A stretch of DNA of 53,712 bases from Acidobacteriota bacterium. GTDB lineage: Bacteria > Acidobacteriota > Vicinamibacteria > Vicinamibacterales > UBA2999. Position 1 is the first letter of the stretch, and every line of letters starts with the position of its first letter. The position numbers and the translations under genes were made by a program. The notes below the pieces were generated by a model that saw nothing but the letters and a program-made list of their open reading frames with translations, made no database searches and was not told the DNA's origin. The stretch spans positions 1-53,712 of the forward strand of contig JACQZV010000123.1 of the NCBI GenBank assembly GCA_016213695.1. Direction: 5' to 3'. Below, one piece after another: positions 1 through 8,926 of this stretch.

Positions 1-310
1 CACAGTTCATGCGTCGAGATGTCTTCTCCTGATGACGCTCATACAAAGGCCCGACAGGAGCTTTCTGCGTCTAATACAGAGAGACGGCTGGTGGCATCGC
101 GAACATAGGTCTTTTGATTTATGTTTGCAAACTATTGATATATAAGACGTTATTACGAATGACCGAAGCCGACGATCCGGGTAATGTCACGATAGTTATT
201 CGGCCAGCGTATCAGGCAATAGGTTCATGGGCATCGTAATTGCATTGCACGTGCAGAACACAAGCTGTCGATAAGTACATTTGGCGGCGCGGAAGGGAGC
301 GGCAGGCATC
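1..310. other. AT-richer non-coding leader upstream of dksA-like gene
   Basis: No convincing gene is seen here. Base composition is visibly more AT-rich than the rest of the window (for example around 120-160). A possible promoter for the downstream gene is TTGATT near 114-119 and TATATA near 139-144, with a rather long 19-base spacer. A 26-codon ORF starting with ATG at 159 and ending near 239 is present but has no recognisable family. The ORF-track entries on the minus strand here are shadows of the downstream gene. Confidence 0.5.
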
Positions 311-763
311 ATGGCGACCAAGACAAGGGCTGCGAAGGCATCGGCGAAGACGAGCCGGTACAACGAGTTGAAGCAGATGCTTGAGGAACGCCGCCGCGAG
401 CTGATGACCGAGGTGCAGGGCAGGATTCGCGACGTGCGGGCCGAAGGCAGCAAGGATCGCGACGTGTTCGACCAGGGCGAAAGTTCCGAGGTCGACATCC
501 AGGAAGACATCGAGTTCGCGCTCATCCAGATGAAGTCGGAGACGCTCAACAAGATCAACGAGGCGCTCCGCCGGCACGATGAGGGCACCTACGGCAACTG
601 CTTCGAGTGCGGTGAGGAAATCGCCGAGGCGCGTCTCCGGGCGTTGCCGTTTGCCGTGCGCTGCAAGGACTGCGAGGCGGCGCGTGAAACGGCCGAACAG
701 CGCGAGCGGATGCTGGCGCAGAAGCGCGGATCCTCGACGCTGTTTTTCGACATGTCCAACTGA
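311..763 (+). CDS. DksA/TraR family C4 zinc-finger transcriptional regulator
   Basis: Probable RNA polymerase secondary-channel regulator of the DksA/TraR family, whose members act in the cytoplasm, often with ppGpp. The protein is about 150 residues: a charged N-terminus, a long helical segment (MLEERRRELM through IQMKSETLNKINEAL) expected to form the coiled coil, then the family C4 finger, CFECGEEI followed by CKDCEAAR. The track start is TTG at 281. I prefer ATG at 311 because GGAAGGGAG lies about 11 bases upstream. It precedes lon by 73 bases with a hairpin between, so the two may be separately transcribed. Family assignment is firm; whether it is true DksA or a DksA-like paralogue cannot be told. 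Confidence 0.88.
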   Translation: MATKTRAAKASAKTSRYNELKQMLEERRRELMTEVQGRIRDVRAEGSKDRDVFDQGESSEVDIQEDIEFALIQMKSETLNKINEALRRHDEGTYGNCFECGEEIAEARLRALPFAVRCKDCEAARETAEQRERMLAQKRGSSTLFFDMSN

Positions 764-796
764 GACGGTTCGGACCGTTCAAATCGGAACGCGTGC

Positions 797-826
797 AGGG
801 CGGCCTCAGGGCCGCCCTTGCTGTTT
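797..826 (+). terminator. Hairpin between dksA-like gene and lon
   Basis: A perfect 9-bp stem, AGGGCGGCC and GGCCGCCCT with a TCAG loop, is followed by TTGCTGTTT. The U-tract is weak, so termination may be partial. It sits immediately upstream of the lon ribosome-binding site (GGAG at 827-830). Confidence 0.5.
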
Positions 827-836
827 GGAGCTGCCG

Positions 837-3275
837 ATGAGTGATCAGGACCAGGTGCCCGATCTCCAGGAACTCTCGGTGGGCGATCGCACCGACGCGA
901 TACCCGAAGAGCTCCCGATCCTGCCGCTGCGCGACACGGTGCTGTTCCCGAACTCGTTCATGCCGCTGGCGGTGGCGCGGGAGAGTTCGGTACGCCTGAT
1001 CGACGAGGCCATCTCGGGGGGCAAGCTGATTGGCGTCTTCACGCAGCGCGACGCCTCCCTCGAGGAGCCGCAGCAGGCCGATCTCTACCCCATCGGCACC
1101 GCCAGTCACATTCACAAGATGTTCAAGCTGCCGGACGGCAGCCTGCGCCTGATCGTCCAGGGTCTCACGCGGCTGACGCTCGACGAGGTGACCTCGGTGC
1201 GCCCGTACCTGCGGGCGCGCGTGCGTGCGGCGGCGGACACGACGCAGGAGACGGATCGCCTCGAGATCGACGCGCTGCTCCGGAACGTCAAGGCGAATTT
1301 TCAGCGCGTCGTGTCTCTCTCGCCGCTGCTGTCGGACGACCTGCAGACCCTCGCGTCCAGCATCGCCGACGCCGGACGGCTGGCCGATTTCATCGCCTCG
1401 AGCGTCACGACGCTAGAGACCGCCTTCAAGCAGGTGTTGCTCGAGACGCTCGACGTGCGGACGCGCATGGACAATCTCAACCGCATCCTGATCAAGGAGC
1501 TCGAAGTACTCGAGCTCGGATCGAAGATCCAGTCGCAGGTGCAGTCCGAGGTTGGAAAGAATCAGCGCGAGTACTTCCTGCGCGAGCAGATGAAGGCCAT
1601 TCAAAAGGAGCTCGGAGAGGGCGACGACCAGACGAAGGAAGTCGAGGAGCTCCAGCAGAAGATCGACGCGGCGGGCATGCCGGACCCGGTACGGAAGGAA
1701 GCGCAGCGCGAGCTCGACCGGCTCGCCAAGATGCCCGTCGCGGCCGCGGAGTACACCGTCTCGCGCACGTATCTGGACTGGCTCGTCATGCTGCCGTGGC
1801 AGAGGCGCACCGAGGAGGTCATTGATCTTCGCCTGACCAAGGACGTGCTCGACGCCGACCACACCGGCCTCGAAAAGGCCAAGGACCGCATCCTCGAGTA
1901 CCTGGCGGTGCGCAAGTTGAATCCCGAGATGAAGGGGCCGATTCTCTGCTTCGTCGGCCCGCCCGGGGTCGGCAAGACATCGCTCGCCCGCTCGATCGCG
2001 CGGTCGCTGTCGCGCACGTTCGTGCGGGTCTCACTTGGCGGCATGCGCGACGAGGCGGAGATCCGTGGCCATCGTCGGACTTACATCGGCGCACTGCCGG
2101 GCCAGATCATCCAGGGCCTGCGCCGCGCCGAGTCGAAGAACCCCGTTTTCATCCTCGACGAGATCGACAAACTGGGGTCGGACTTCCGCGGCGACCCGGC
2201 GTCGGCGCTGCTCGAGGTGCTCGATCCCGAGCAGAACTTCACATTCCGCGACCACTATCTCGACGTGCCGTTCGATCTGTCGGAGGTGCTGTTCATCACG
2301 ACTGCCAACGTGCTCGACCCGGTGCCGCCGGCGCTGCGCGACCGGATGGAAGTGCTCGAAATCCCGGGGTACACGGAAGAGGAGAAGCTCGCCATCGCCC
2401 GTGAGCACCTTGTCGCCAAGCAGGTGAAGAACCACGGCCTGACCGCCGAGCAGCTCACGATGACCGATTCCGCCATCGCCGCGATCGTCCGCGGGTACAC
2501 GCGGGAGGCCGGCGTGCGGAATCTGGAGCGCGAGATTGCCGCGGTCTGCCGCAAGGCCGCGCGCCGCCGCGCCGAGGGCGACATGGCGCCGGTCGTCGTG
2601 ACGCCAGACGTCGTCACCCGACTGCTCGGCGCGCCTCGGTTTCTTGACGAGGACGTCCACGAGCGCACCAGGGATCCGGGCGTGGCGATCGGACTGGCCT
2701 GGACGCCCGCCGGCGGCGAGGTGCTGTTCGTGGAGGCGTCGCGGATGTCGGGAACCGGCACGCTCACGCTCACCGGTCAGCTCGGCGAAGTGATGAAGGA
2801 GTCGGCGCGGGCGGCGCTGTCCTGGTTTCGTGCGCACGCCGCGGCGTACGGCGCCGACCCCGATTTCTTCGAACACTCGGAAATCCACCTGCACGTGCCC
2901 TCGGGCGCCATTCCGAAGGACGGCCCGTCGGCGGGCGTGACCCTCGCGGCCGCGCTGGCGTCCGAGGTGACGCGCCGGCCGGTCCGGGGGGACATTGCCA
3001 TGACGGGCGAAATTACGCTGTCGGGACGCGTGCTGCCCGTCGGCGGTATCAAGGAGAAGGTGCTCGCGGCGCGGCGGGTGGGCATTCGCGAGATCATTCT
3101 GCCGCGGCAGAACGAGAAGGACGTCAGCGAGGATCTCACCGAGGAACTCCGCCGCGACCTGACCGTCCACTTCGTGCAGGGCGTCGACGAAGTGCTGCTG
3201 CTCGCGCTGCTGCCAGCCCCGAAGCCGGTGGGTCAGCGGACAACCGAACACCGCCCCCAGCCGCGGGTGCAGTGA
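837..3275 (+). CDS. lon: ATP-dependent Lon protease
   Basis: Cytoplasmic AAA+ serine protease that degrades misfolded and regulatory proteins. From ATG 837 it is 812 residues, normal for Lon. The substrate-binding LON domain begins at [17 protein letters not shown]. The AAA+ module has Walker A GPPGVGKT (residues 374-381) and Walker B with DEID (441-444). The C-terminal protease domain carries the Ser-Lys dyad: Ser in DGPSAGV (S698) and Lys in GGIKEKV (K739). The track extends the ORF back to 579, over the dksA-like gene. ATG 837 is chosen because TTTGGAG lies 6 bases upstream and the homologous part starts there. It converges on the Nudix gene with 21 bases between stop codons. Confidence 0.97.
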   Translation: MSDQDQVPDLQELSVGDRTDAIPEELPILPLRDTVLFPNSFMPLAVARESSVRLIDEAISGGKLIGVFTQRDASLEEPQQADLYPIGTASHIHKMFKLPDGSLRLIVQGLTRLTLDEVTSVRPYLRARVRAAADTTQETDRLEIDALLRNVKANFQRVVSLSPLLSDDLQTLASSIADAGRLADFIASSVTTLETAFKQVLLETLDVRTRMDNLNRILIKELEVLELGSKIQSQVQSEVGKNQREYFLREQMKAIQKELGEGDDQTKEVEELQQKIDAAGMPDPVRKEAQRELDRLAKMPVAAAEYTVSRTYLDWLVMLPWQRRTEEVIDLRLTKDVLDADHTGLEKAKDRILEYLAVRKLNPEMKGPILCFVGPPGVGKTSLARSIARSLSRTFVRVSLGGMRDEAEIRGHRRTYIGALPGQIIQGLRRAESKNPVFILDEIDKLGSDFRGDPASALLEVLDPEQNFTFRDHYLDVPFDLSEVLFITTANVLDPVPPALRDRMEVLEIPGYTEEEKLAIAREHLVAKQVKNHGLTAEQLTMTDSAIAAIVRGYTREAGVRNLEREIAAVCRKAARRRAEGDMAPVVVTPDVVTRLLGAPRFLDEDVHERTRDPGVAIGLAWTPAGGEVLFVEASRMSGTGTLTLTGQLGEVMKESARAALSWFRAHAAAYGADPDFFEHSEIHLHVPSGAIPKDGPSAGVTLAAALASEVTRRPVRGDIAMTGEITLSGRVLPVGGIKEKVLAARRVGIREIILPRQNEKDVSEDLTEELRRDLTVHFVQGVDEVLLLALLPAPKPVGQRTTEHRPQPRVQ

Positions 3276-3296
3276 ACCGCCGGTAGAGCGCAGGCG

Positions 3297-3842
3297 TCAG
3301 CCTGCCTGACCGATCAAGGCCAGTCCGGCCGCCGTCTTGAGATCGACGATCTCTCCCGACCGGACCATCTGCCGAATGGCCGCCAATGAAAAGGCCTTGG
3401 GCTCGATGTCCTCGTCCTCATCCTGGTGCACGGCGGCGTCGCCCGCGATCGGCGGGCGCAGGCCCGTCGCGCGATAGAAATGCATCTCCTCGTCGCAATA
3501 GCCCGGCGTCGGATAGAAGCGGCCGAGCAGCTCGAGCGCCGTGGGGACGAGCCCGGTCTCCTCGTGGCATTCCCGGAGCGCCGCAGCCCGCGGGTCCTCA
3601 CCGTGCTTGAGGCTGCCGGCCGGCAGTTCCCACACGGCGCGGCCGATCGCGTGCCGGTACTGCCGCACGAGCACGATCTCGCCGTCGCGGGTCAGCGGGA
3701 TGAGGACGACCGATCCGGGATGCCGGACGATCTCGGCCTCCAGGCGCTCGCCGCGGGGCAGCGTGATGGATTCCACGCTCACCGTGAAGATACGCCCTTC
3801 GAATGCCTTCCGAATCTGCGTTGGTACGATCGGTCTATCCAT
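3297..3842 (-). CDS. Nudix hydrolase, ADP-ribose pyrophosphatase type
   Basis: Probable ADP-ribose or nucleoside-diphosphate-sugar pyrophosphatase (NudF-like), hydrolysing a diphosphate bond with Mg2+. The Nudix box is complete: GSLKHGE, then RECHEETGL, matching G-x5-E-x7-REUxEExGU. The preceding VRQYRHAIGRAVWELPAG is typical of the ADP-ribose pyrophosphatase subgroup. The ATG overlaps the 3' end of rluD by 8 bases, so it is the last gene of the ileS-lspA-lgt-rluD operon and is probably translationally coupled. Exact substrate is inferred from family resemblance. Confidence 0.9.
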   Translation of the reverse strand: MDRPIVPTQIRKAFEGRIFTVSVESITLPRGERLEAEIVRHPGSVVLIPLTRDGEIVLVRQYRHAIGRAVWELPAGSLKHGEDPRAAALRECHEETGLVPTALELLGRFYPTPGYCDEEMHFYRATGLRPPIAGDAAVHQDEDEDIEPKAFSLAAIRQMVRSGEIVDLKTAAGLALIGQAG

Positions 3843-4779
3843 CGTCTTTCCATCCAGGGAGATCGTCGAGCACGCGCGCCAGATCGTCCGGCAGAGGCAC
3901 GGTGAATTCCATACGGCGGCCGTCGCGCGGATGGGTAAAGACGAGTCGCTCGGCGTGGAGGAACGGGCGCTGGAGGCGCTGCAGGGCGCGCAGATCGCCG
4001 GGCACCCGCCGGCGCAGCCCGCCGTAGACCGAGTCGCCGACGATCGGGTGGCCGATTGCGCTCAGGTGGACGCGGATCTGGTGCGTGCGCCCCGTGTGGA
4101 TCGCGACCTGGCAGAGGGTGACGCCGCGCAGGTGATGCGCCCGCGTAATCCGGGTCACGGCGTGCCGGGCGTGCCGGGCGCGCGCCGACATCTTCTGACG
4201 GTCCACCGGGTCGCGGCCGATCGCGGCATCGATGCGCCGGCCCGCCTGCACGACGCCCCACACGAGCGCCACGTATTCCTTCTCCACTTCGCGATCGTGA
4301 AACTGCCGGGCCAGTTCCTGGTGCGCGGCATCGTGTTTCGCGACGACCATCACGCCGGACGTGCCGCGGTCGAGCCGGTGCACGATTCCGGGCCTGAGCT
4401 CGCCGCCGATCCCGCTCAGGTCGGACAGGTGGTGGAGGAGCGCGTTGACCAGCGTTCCCGACGCGTGGCCCGCGCCCGGATGGACGACCATGCCCGCCGG
4501 CTTGTTCAGCACGGCGAGATCCGCGTCCTCGTACAGGATCTCGATCGGCAGCGCCTCGCCGGCCACCCGCGACGGGGCGACCGCTGGCGGGTCGATCGTG
4601 ACGAGGTCCTGCTCGTGCATCGTGAGGTTGGCGCGGGCCTCCCGGCGCGCGACCTGCACGTGGCCGTCGGCGATCAGCTTCTGGATCTGCGACCGCGAAT
4701 AGCCATCGAGGACGGAGACGAGAAATCGATCGAGCCGCTGCCCGTCGAACTCCGACGGAACCGTGAACTCGAGCGGCAC
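3835..4779 (-). CDS. rluD: RluD-type 23S rRNA pseudouridine synthase
   Basis: Isomerises specific uridines of 23S rRNA to pseudouridine. It has an N-terminal S4 RNA-binding domain (FDGQRLDRFLVSVLDGYSRS, about residues 11-60) and the RluA-family catalytic core with the aspartate in GIVHRLDRGTSG (D137 from the chosen start). The C-terminal core motif HTGRTHQIRVH is also present. The track ORF runs through lgt to 5484. I place the start at GTG 4779, two bases after the lgt stop, giving 314 residues, normal for RluD. No strong ribosome-binding site is seen, consistent with coupling to lgt. RluD rather than RluA/RluC is chosen from the S4 domain and overall resemblance; the exact target uridines are not certain. 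Confidence 0.9.
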   Translation of the reverse strand: MPLEFTVPSEFDGQRLDRFLVSVLDGYSRSQIQKLIADGHVQVARREARANLTMHEQDLVTIDPPAVAPSRVAGEALPIEILYEDADLAVLNKPAGMVVHPGAGHASGTLVNALLHHLSDLSGIGGELRPGIVHRLDRGTSGVMVVAKHDAAHQELARQFHDREVEKEYVALVWGVVQAGRRIDAAIGRDPVDRQKMSARARHARHAVTRITRAHHLRGVTLCQVAIHTGRTHQIRVHLSAIGHPIVGDSVYGGLRRRVPGDLRALQRLQRPFLHAERLVFTHPRDGRRMEFTVPLPDDLARVLDDLPGWKDDG

Positions 4780-4781
4780 GC

Positions 4782-5594
4782 CTAGGCGGCGAGGTTGCGG
4801 CCCCGCTCCATTTCCCGCGGCGTGTCCGGCGACTGCCTCGACAGCCACACCAGCATGATGAGGCTCAGCGGCGCGAGCACCACGGAGATGAACTGCGACG
4901 TCGAGAGTCCCAGCACCACCCCGCGCGGGTCGCCGCGATAGAACTCGATGATGAACCGCGAGACCGCGTACAGAAACATGTACGCCCAGAACGTCCGGCC
5001 GCGAAAGGCGCGGCCGCGGCGCTCGGTCGCCAGCAGCACGCCGAGGATGAGGAGCTCCGCGCCGGCTTCGTAGAGCTGGGTGGGGTGGAGCGGGATGCCG
5101 AGCGGCGTGCCGACGTTGGCGGCGGCCAGCGGATTCGTGAACGTGATCGCCCACGCGACGCTCGTCGGCCGGCCGTAGCAGCATCCCGCGGCCAGGCAGC
5201 CGAGCCGGCCAGTCACGTGTCCGAGCGCGATCCCCGGCGCGAACACGTCGCACGTCGTCCAGAACGGCAGGCGGTGGCGCGAGACGTACCAGAAGCCGAC
5301 GAGGACCGCGAGAATCAACCCGCCGTAGAAGACGCCTCCCGACCGGGCGAGCGACAGCAGGTCCGCCGGCGAGCGGCTGAACTGGTCGTAGTCGACGACG
5401 AGGAGGAGGAGCTTCGCGCCGACGAGCGCCGCGATGATGATGTAGATGCCCAGGTCGAGAATCCGGTTGGCGTCGAGCCCCCACCGGCGCGCCCGCCGCA
5501 TCGCCAGCCAGAGGCCGAGCAGGTACGAGACGGCGAGCAGCACGCCGTAGGAGTAGATGGTCACGGGGCCGAGGCTAAACAGCTCTGGATACAC
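4782..5594 (-). CDS. lgt: Prolipoprotein diacylglyceryl transferase
   Basis: Inner-membrane enzyme that transfers diacylglycerol from phosphatidylglycerol to the lipobox cysteine of prolipoproteins, the first step of lipoprotein maturation. The 270-residue protein has about seven hydrophobic segments. The core Lgt region reads GHVTGRLGCLAAGCCYG, a cysteine-rich version seen in some non-enteric Lgt proteins, followed by HPTQLYE and, near the C-terminus, RFIIEFYRGDPRG. The start is GTG at 5594, overlapping the end of lspA by 20 bases. Adjacency to lspA, the next enzyme of the pathway, supports the call. Confidence 0.95.
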   Translation of the reverse strand: MYPELFSLGPVTIYSYGVLLAVSYLLGLWLAMRRARRWGLDANRILDLGIYIIIAALVGAKLLLLVVDYDQFSRSPADLLSLARSGGVFYGGLILAVLVGFWYVSRHRLPFWTTCDVFAPGIALGHVTGRLGCLAAGCCYGRPTSVAWAITFTNPLAAANVGTPLGIPLHPTQLYEAGAELLILGVLLATERRGRAFRGRTFWAYMFLYAVSRFIIEFYRGDPRGVVLGLSTSQFISVVLAPLSLIMLVWLSRQSPDTPREMERGRNLAA

Positions 5595-6078
5595 GGCGCC
5601 TTCCTATCTGCAGCAAGTCGAGAATCATAAGCGAGACGCCCACGGTGATGGCGGCGTCCGCCACGTTGAACGCCCAGAAATGCCAGGCGCGCCAGTGGAC
5701 ATCGACGAAATCCACGACGTAGCCCGATCCCAGCCGGTCGATGAGGTTCCCGGCGGCGCCCCCGACCATGAGCGCCAGCCCCGCCCGTGCGAGCCGCTGT
5801 CCGGCCGGGAGCGTGGCGCCGTACCAGGCGAGCGCTCCGAGCGCCAGCGCGGCCACGAGCGACAGCACGACCGTCTTCATCGGGAAGTCGGCGGCATTCA
5901 TCAGGCCGAACGCGGCGCCGTAATTGTGCACCCGCGTCAGGTTGAGCCACGCGGGAATCACCTCCACGCTCTCATGCAGCTCGAGCGTCTGGCGGACCAG
6001 CGCTTTCACCGCCTGGTCGAGCGCGACGACGGCCAGGACCACCGCGAGCTCGATCTGGAGACGTCCCGGACGCGCCAT
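5575..6078 (-). CDS. lspA: Lipoprotein signal peptidase II
   Basis: Inner-membrane aspartyl protease that removes the signal peptide from diacylglyceryl-modified prolipoproteins. The 167 residues include four hydrophobic segments and the two catalytic aspartates in GNLIDR (D114) and FNVADAAI (D141), with the conserved NYGAAFG upstream. The track ORF extends upstream into ileS. ATG at 6078 is right because it forms a TAATG overlap with the ileS stop, a standard coupling arrangement. Its 3' end overlaps lgt by 20 bases. Confidence 0.96.
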   Translation of the reverse strand: MARPGRLQIELAVVLAVVALDQAVKALVRQTLELHESVEVIPAWLNLTRVHNYGAAFGLMNAADFPMKTVVLSLVAALALGALAWYGATLPAGQRLARAGLALMVGGAAGNLIDRLGSGYVVDFVDVHWRAWHFWAFNVADAAITVGVSLMILDLLQIGRRRVSRAV

Positions 6079-8900
6079 TACCGCTTGACCGGTTCGGCCA
6101 GTGCCGCGACGCACCGGTCGCACAGACCGGCCCAGGCGGGATCGGTGCGGATCCGGGGCACGTACCGCCAGCACCGCTCGCATTTCACGCCCGGCGCCCG
6201 TTCGACGTCGATCGTCAGGCTGTCGGGGCCGTCGGGCACCCCGGCCCGCAGTGCGACGTCGGACACGATGAACAGCATCGGCAGATACGCGCGGTGCTGT
6301 TCGAGCAACGCGCCGATCGAACCGGTTGCCTGAATCGTGACGCGCGCGCCGAGCGAGTTGCCAATCACCTTGTCCTTGCGCTTCTGTTCGAGCGCGGCGT
6401 GCGCGGTGTCCCGCGCGTCGAGCAACCGCTTCCACGTGCCCAGGAGATCGGGATTACGCCATGCCGAGGCATCGGGGAAGTCGTCGAGGTGGACCGACGC
6501 GGATCGCGGTCCCGGCAGGTGGCGCCACAGATCGTCGGCCGTCACCGGCAGGATCGGCGCCAGGAGCCGTGCCAGCCCGTCGCAGATGACGTACATCGCC
6601 GTTTGCGTGGACCGGCGCTCGCGCGACGCCGCCGCAAACGTGTACATCCGGTCCTTCGTCACATCGACGTAGAAGGCGCTGAGGTCGATCGTGGTCAACG
6701 TATTCAGTGTCTGCGCGACGGTGGAGAAGTCGTACTCGTCGTAGCCGCGGCGCATCCGGTCCACTGCCTCGGCGTATCGCGCCAGGGCGTACCGGTCGAC
6801 GACATCGAGCTCGGCGAGCGGCACCAGGTCCGCCGCCGGGTCGAAATCGTAGAGGTTGGCCACGAGAATCCGGCACGTGTTCCGCAGCTTCCGGTACACA
6901 TCGACGACGCGCGTGAGGATCTCCTTGCTGACGCGCAGCTCCTCGGTGAATTCGGTCATCGCGACCCACAGCCGGATGATCTCCGCGCCGCTTTCCTTGA
7001 TGACCTCCTGCGGCACGATGGCGTTGCCGCGCGACTTCGACATCTTGCGGCCCTCGAGGTCGATCAGGAAGCCGTGCGTCAGGACCTCGCGGAACGGCGG
7101 GCGGCCTCGCGTGGCGAGCGCCACGAGCAGCGAGCTCTGGAACCATCCCCGGTGCTGGTCGCTCCCCTCCAGGTACATGTCTGAGGGCCATGACAGATCG
7201 TCGTACCGCGGGAGGACGGCCTCGTGGCTCGATCCCGAGTCGAACCAGACGTCGAGGATGTCCGTTTCGCGCTCGAACGTCGTCCCGCCGCAGGCCGGAC
7301 ACGCCAGGCCCGGCGGCAGGAACTCGGCAATCGGGCGCTCGTACCACGCGTCGGCGCTGTACCGATCGAAGAGCGCAGCCGCGCGCTCGACGAGCTCGGC
7401 CGTCAGGACGGCCTCGCCGCACGCCGTGCAGTCCACAGCGGGAATCGGCACGCCCCAGGCGCGCTGGCGCGAGATGCACCAGTCGGGGCGGTTCGACACC
7501 ATGTTGTAGATGCGGTCGCGGCCCCACGCCGGAATCCAGCGCACCTGGTTGTCGATGGCATGCCGCGCCGCGTCCCGGAGCGTCCGCGTCCGGCCGTCCT
7601 CGCACGCAATGACCGGGTCACCATCCATGCGGACGAACCACTGCGAAGTGGCGAGGAAGATCACCGGGTTGTGGCACCGCCAGCAGTGCGGGTACTGGTG
7701 GTCGAACGTCTCGCGGTGCCACAGGCGTCCCCGTGCGGCCAGCGCCTGCTCGACGTGGGGGTTCGCATCGAACACCCGTTGGCCGCCGAACAGGCCGACC
7801 GTGTCAAGGAAGTGCCCGCCAGGCCCGACGGGCGCGTAGATGTCGAGGCCGTACCTGACGCCGGTGAGGAAGTCGTCTGCGCCGTGGCCGGGCGCCGTGT
7901 GCACGGCGCCGGTGCCCTGTTCGAGCGTCACGTAATCAGCCAGCACACCGACGGCGTCGCGCTCGTACAGCGGATGGCGGAAGCGGACGCCCTCGAGCTG
8001 GCGTCCCGTCATCCGCGCGACCGGTGCACCGAAATGGCGGCCGACGGCCGCGCCGACGCGCTCGAACAGGCCTTCGGCGACAATCACCGCCCGCCCATCG
8101 ACCTCGTACGCGGCGTAGTCGAGCTCGGGATGAAAGGCGATCGCCAGGTTGGACGGAATGGTCCAGGGCGTCGTCGTCCAGATGAGGACCGACACGTCCC
8201 GTCCGGCCAGCGCCGGCACCCGCGCCGCGAGGTCCGTGGCGCCCGCCGGCCCGATCGGGAATTCGACGTAGATCGACGGCGAGGAGTGATCCTCGTATTC
8301 CACCTCGGCTTCAGCCAGCGCCGTCCGGCAATGGATGCACCAATGGACCGGCTTCTTGCCCTTGTAGACGAGACCGCGCGCCACGAATGTGCCGAGCGCC
8401 CGGGCGATGTCGCCCTGGTACTGAGGGTTCATCGTCACGTACGGACGATCCCACTTGCCGAACACCATCAGGCGCTGGAATTCGGCCGTCATGACGCCGA
8501 TGTACCGCTCCGCGTACGCACGGCAGGCGCGGCGAATGTCGGCGCGCGACATCTCGCGCTTCTTCGGCCCGAGCTCGCGATCGACGCGCAGCTCGATCGG
8601 CAGCCCGTGGCAGTCGTAGCCCGGCACGAACGGCGCGTCGAAGCCGGTCATCGTGCGCGACTTCACTACGAAGTCCTTGAGGATCTTGTTGAGCGCGGTC
8701 CCGAGGTGGATCTGCGCGTTCGCGTACGGTGGACCGTCGTGGAGCACGAATTTCGGAGATCCACGGCGCCGTGCGCGGATCTGGCCGTACAGATCCATGG
8801 CCGCCCACCGCGCCAGCGCTTCCGGCTCGGCGGTCTGCAGATTGGCTTTCATCGGAAAACCTGTGCGCGGCAGGTTGACGGTCTCTTTCCACTCGGGCAT
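6078..8900 (-). CDS. ileS: Isoleucyl-tRNA synthetase
   Basis: Class I aminoacyl-tRNA synthetase charging tRNA-Ile, with an editing domain against valine. It shows the HIGH-type motif PYANAQIHLG (about residues 58-67), the KMSKS motif in GRKMSKSRGN (about residue 618), editing-domain sequence (WTTTPWTIPSN) and a C-terminal zinc finger CERCWRY with CDRC. The track start at 9035 overlaps the divergent M16 gene. I choose ATG 8900, which has GGGGAC just upstream and yields 940 residues, normal for bacterial IleRS. First gene of the ileS-lspA-lgt-rluD-Nudix operon. Confidence 0.97.
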   Translation of the reverse strand: MPEWKETVNLPRTGFPMKANLQTAEPEALARWAAMDLYGQIRARRRGSPKFVLHDGPPYANAQIHLGTALNKILKDFVVKSRTMTGFDAPFVPGYDCHGLPIELRVDRELGPKKREMSRADIRRACRAYAERYIGVMTAEFQRLMVFGKWDRPYVTMNPQYQGDIARALGTFVARGLVYKGKKPVHWCIHCRTALAEAEVEYEDHSSPSIYVEFPIGPAGATDLAARVPALAGRDVSVLIWTTTPWTIPSNLAIAFHPELDYAAYEVDGRAVIVAEGLFERVGAAVGRHFGAPVARMTGRQLEGVRFRHPLYERDAVGVLADYVTLEQGTGAVHTAPGHGADDFLTGVRYGLDIYAPVGPGGHFLDTVGLFGGQRVFDANPHVEQALAARGRLWHRETFDHQYPHCWRCHNPVIFLATSQWFVRMDGDPVIACEDGRTRTLRDAARHAIDNQVRWIPAWGRDRIYNMVSNRPDWCISRQRAWGVPIPAVDCTACGEAVLTAELVERAAALFDRYSADAWYERPIAEFLPPGLACPACGGTTFERETDILDVWFDSGSSHEAVLPRYDDLSWPSDMYLEGSDQHRGWFQSSLLVALATRGRPPFREVLTHGFLIDLEGRKMSKSRGNAIVPQEVIKESGAEIIRLWVAMTEFTEELRVSKEILTRVVDVYRKLRNTCRILVANLYDFDPAADLVPLAELDVVDRYALARYAEAVDRMRRGYDEYDFSTVAQTLNTLTTIDLSAFYVDVTKDRMYTFAAASRERRSTQTAMYVICDGLARLLAPILPVTADDLWRHLPGPRSASVHLDDFPDASAWRNPDLLGTWKRLLDARDTAHAALEQKRKDKVIGNSLGARVTIQATGSIGALLEQHRAYLPMLFIVSDVALRAGVPDGPDSLTIDVERAPGVKCERCWRYVPRIRTDPAWAGLCDRCVAALAEPVKR

Positions 8901-8914
8901 CTGTCCCCAAATTC

Positions 8915-8920
8915 TATAAT
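8915..8920 (+). promoter_or_regulatory. -10 element of leaderless M16 peptidase gene
   Basis: A consensus TATAAT is followed by exactly 6 bases (GCGGAG) and then the ATG at 8927. A transcript from this -10 would begin at or next to the start codon. The same 26-base gap must also hold the divergent ileS promoter (possible TAGAAT on the minus strand). No good -35 is seen. Confidence 0.6.
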
Positions 8921-8926
8921 GCGGAG

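Noticed and set aside
159-239. 26-codon ORF in the AT-rich leader (ATG 159)
   Set aside because: Too short and no resemblance to any family; not supported as a gene.
196-577. Minus-strand ORFs opposite the dksA-like gene
   Set aside because: They are shadows of the plus-strand coding frame, without any family resemblance.
2031-3251. 406-residue minus-strand ORF across lon
   Set aside because: High-GC antisense shadow; lon in the opposite strand has all catalytic motifs.
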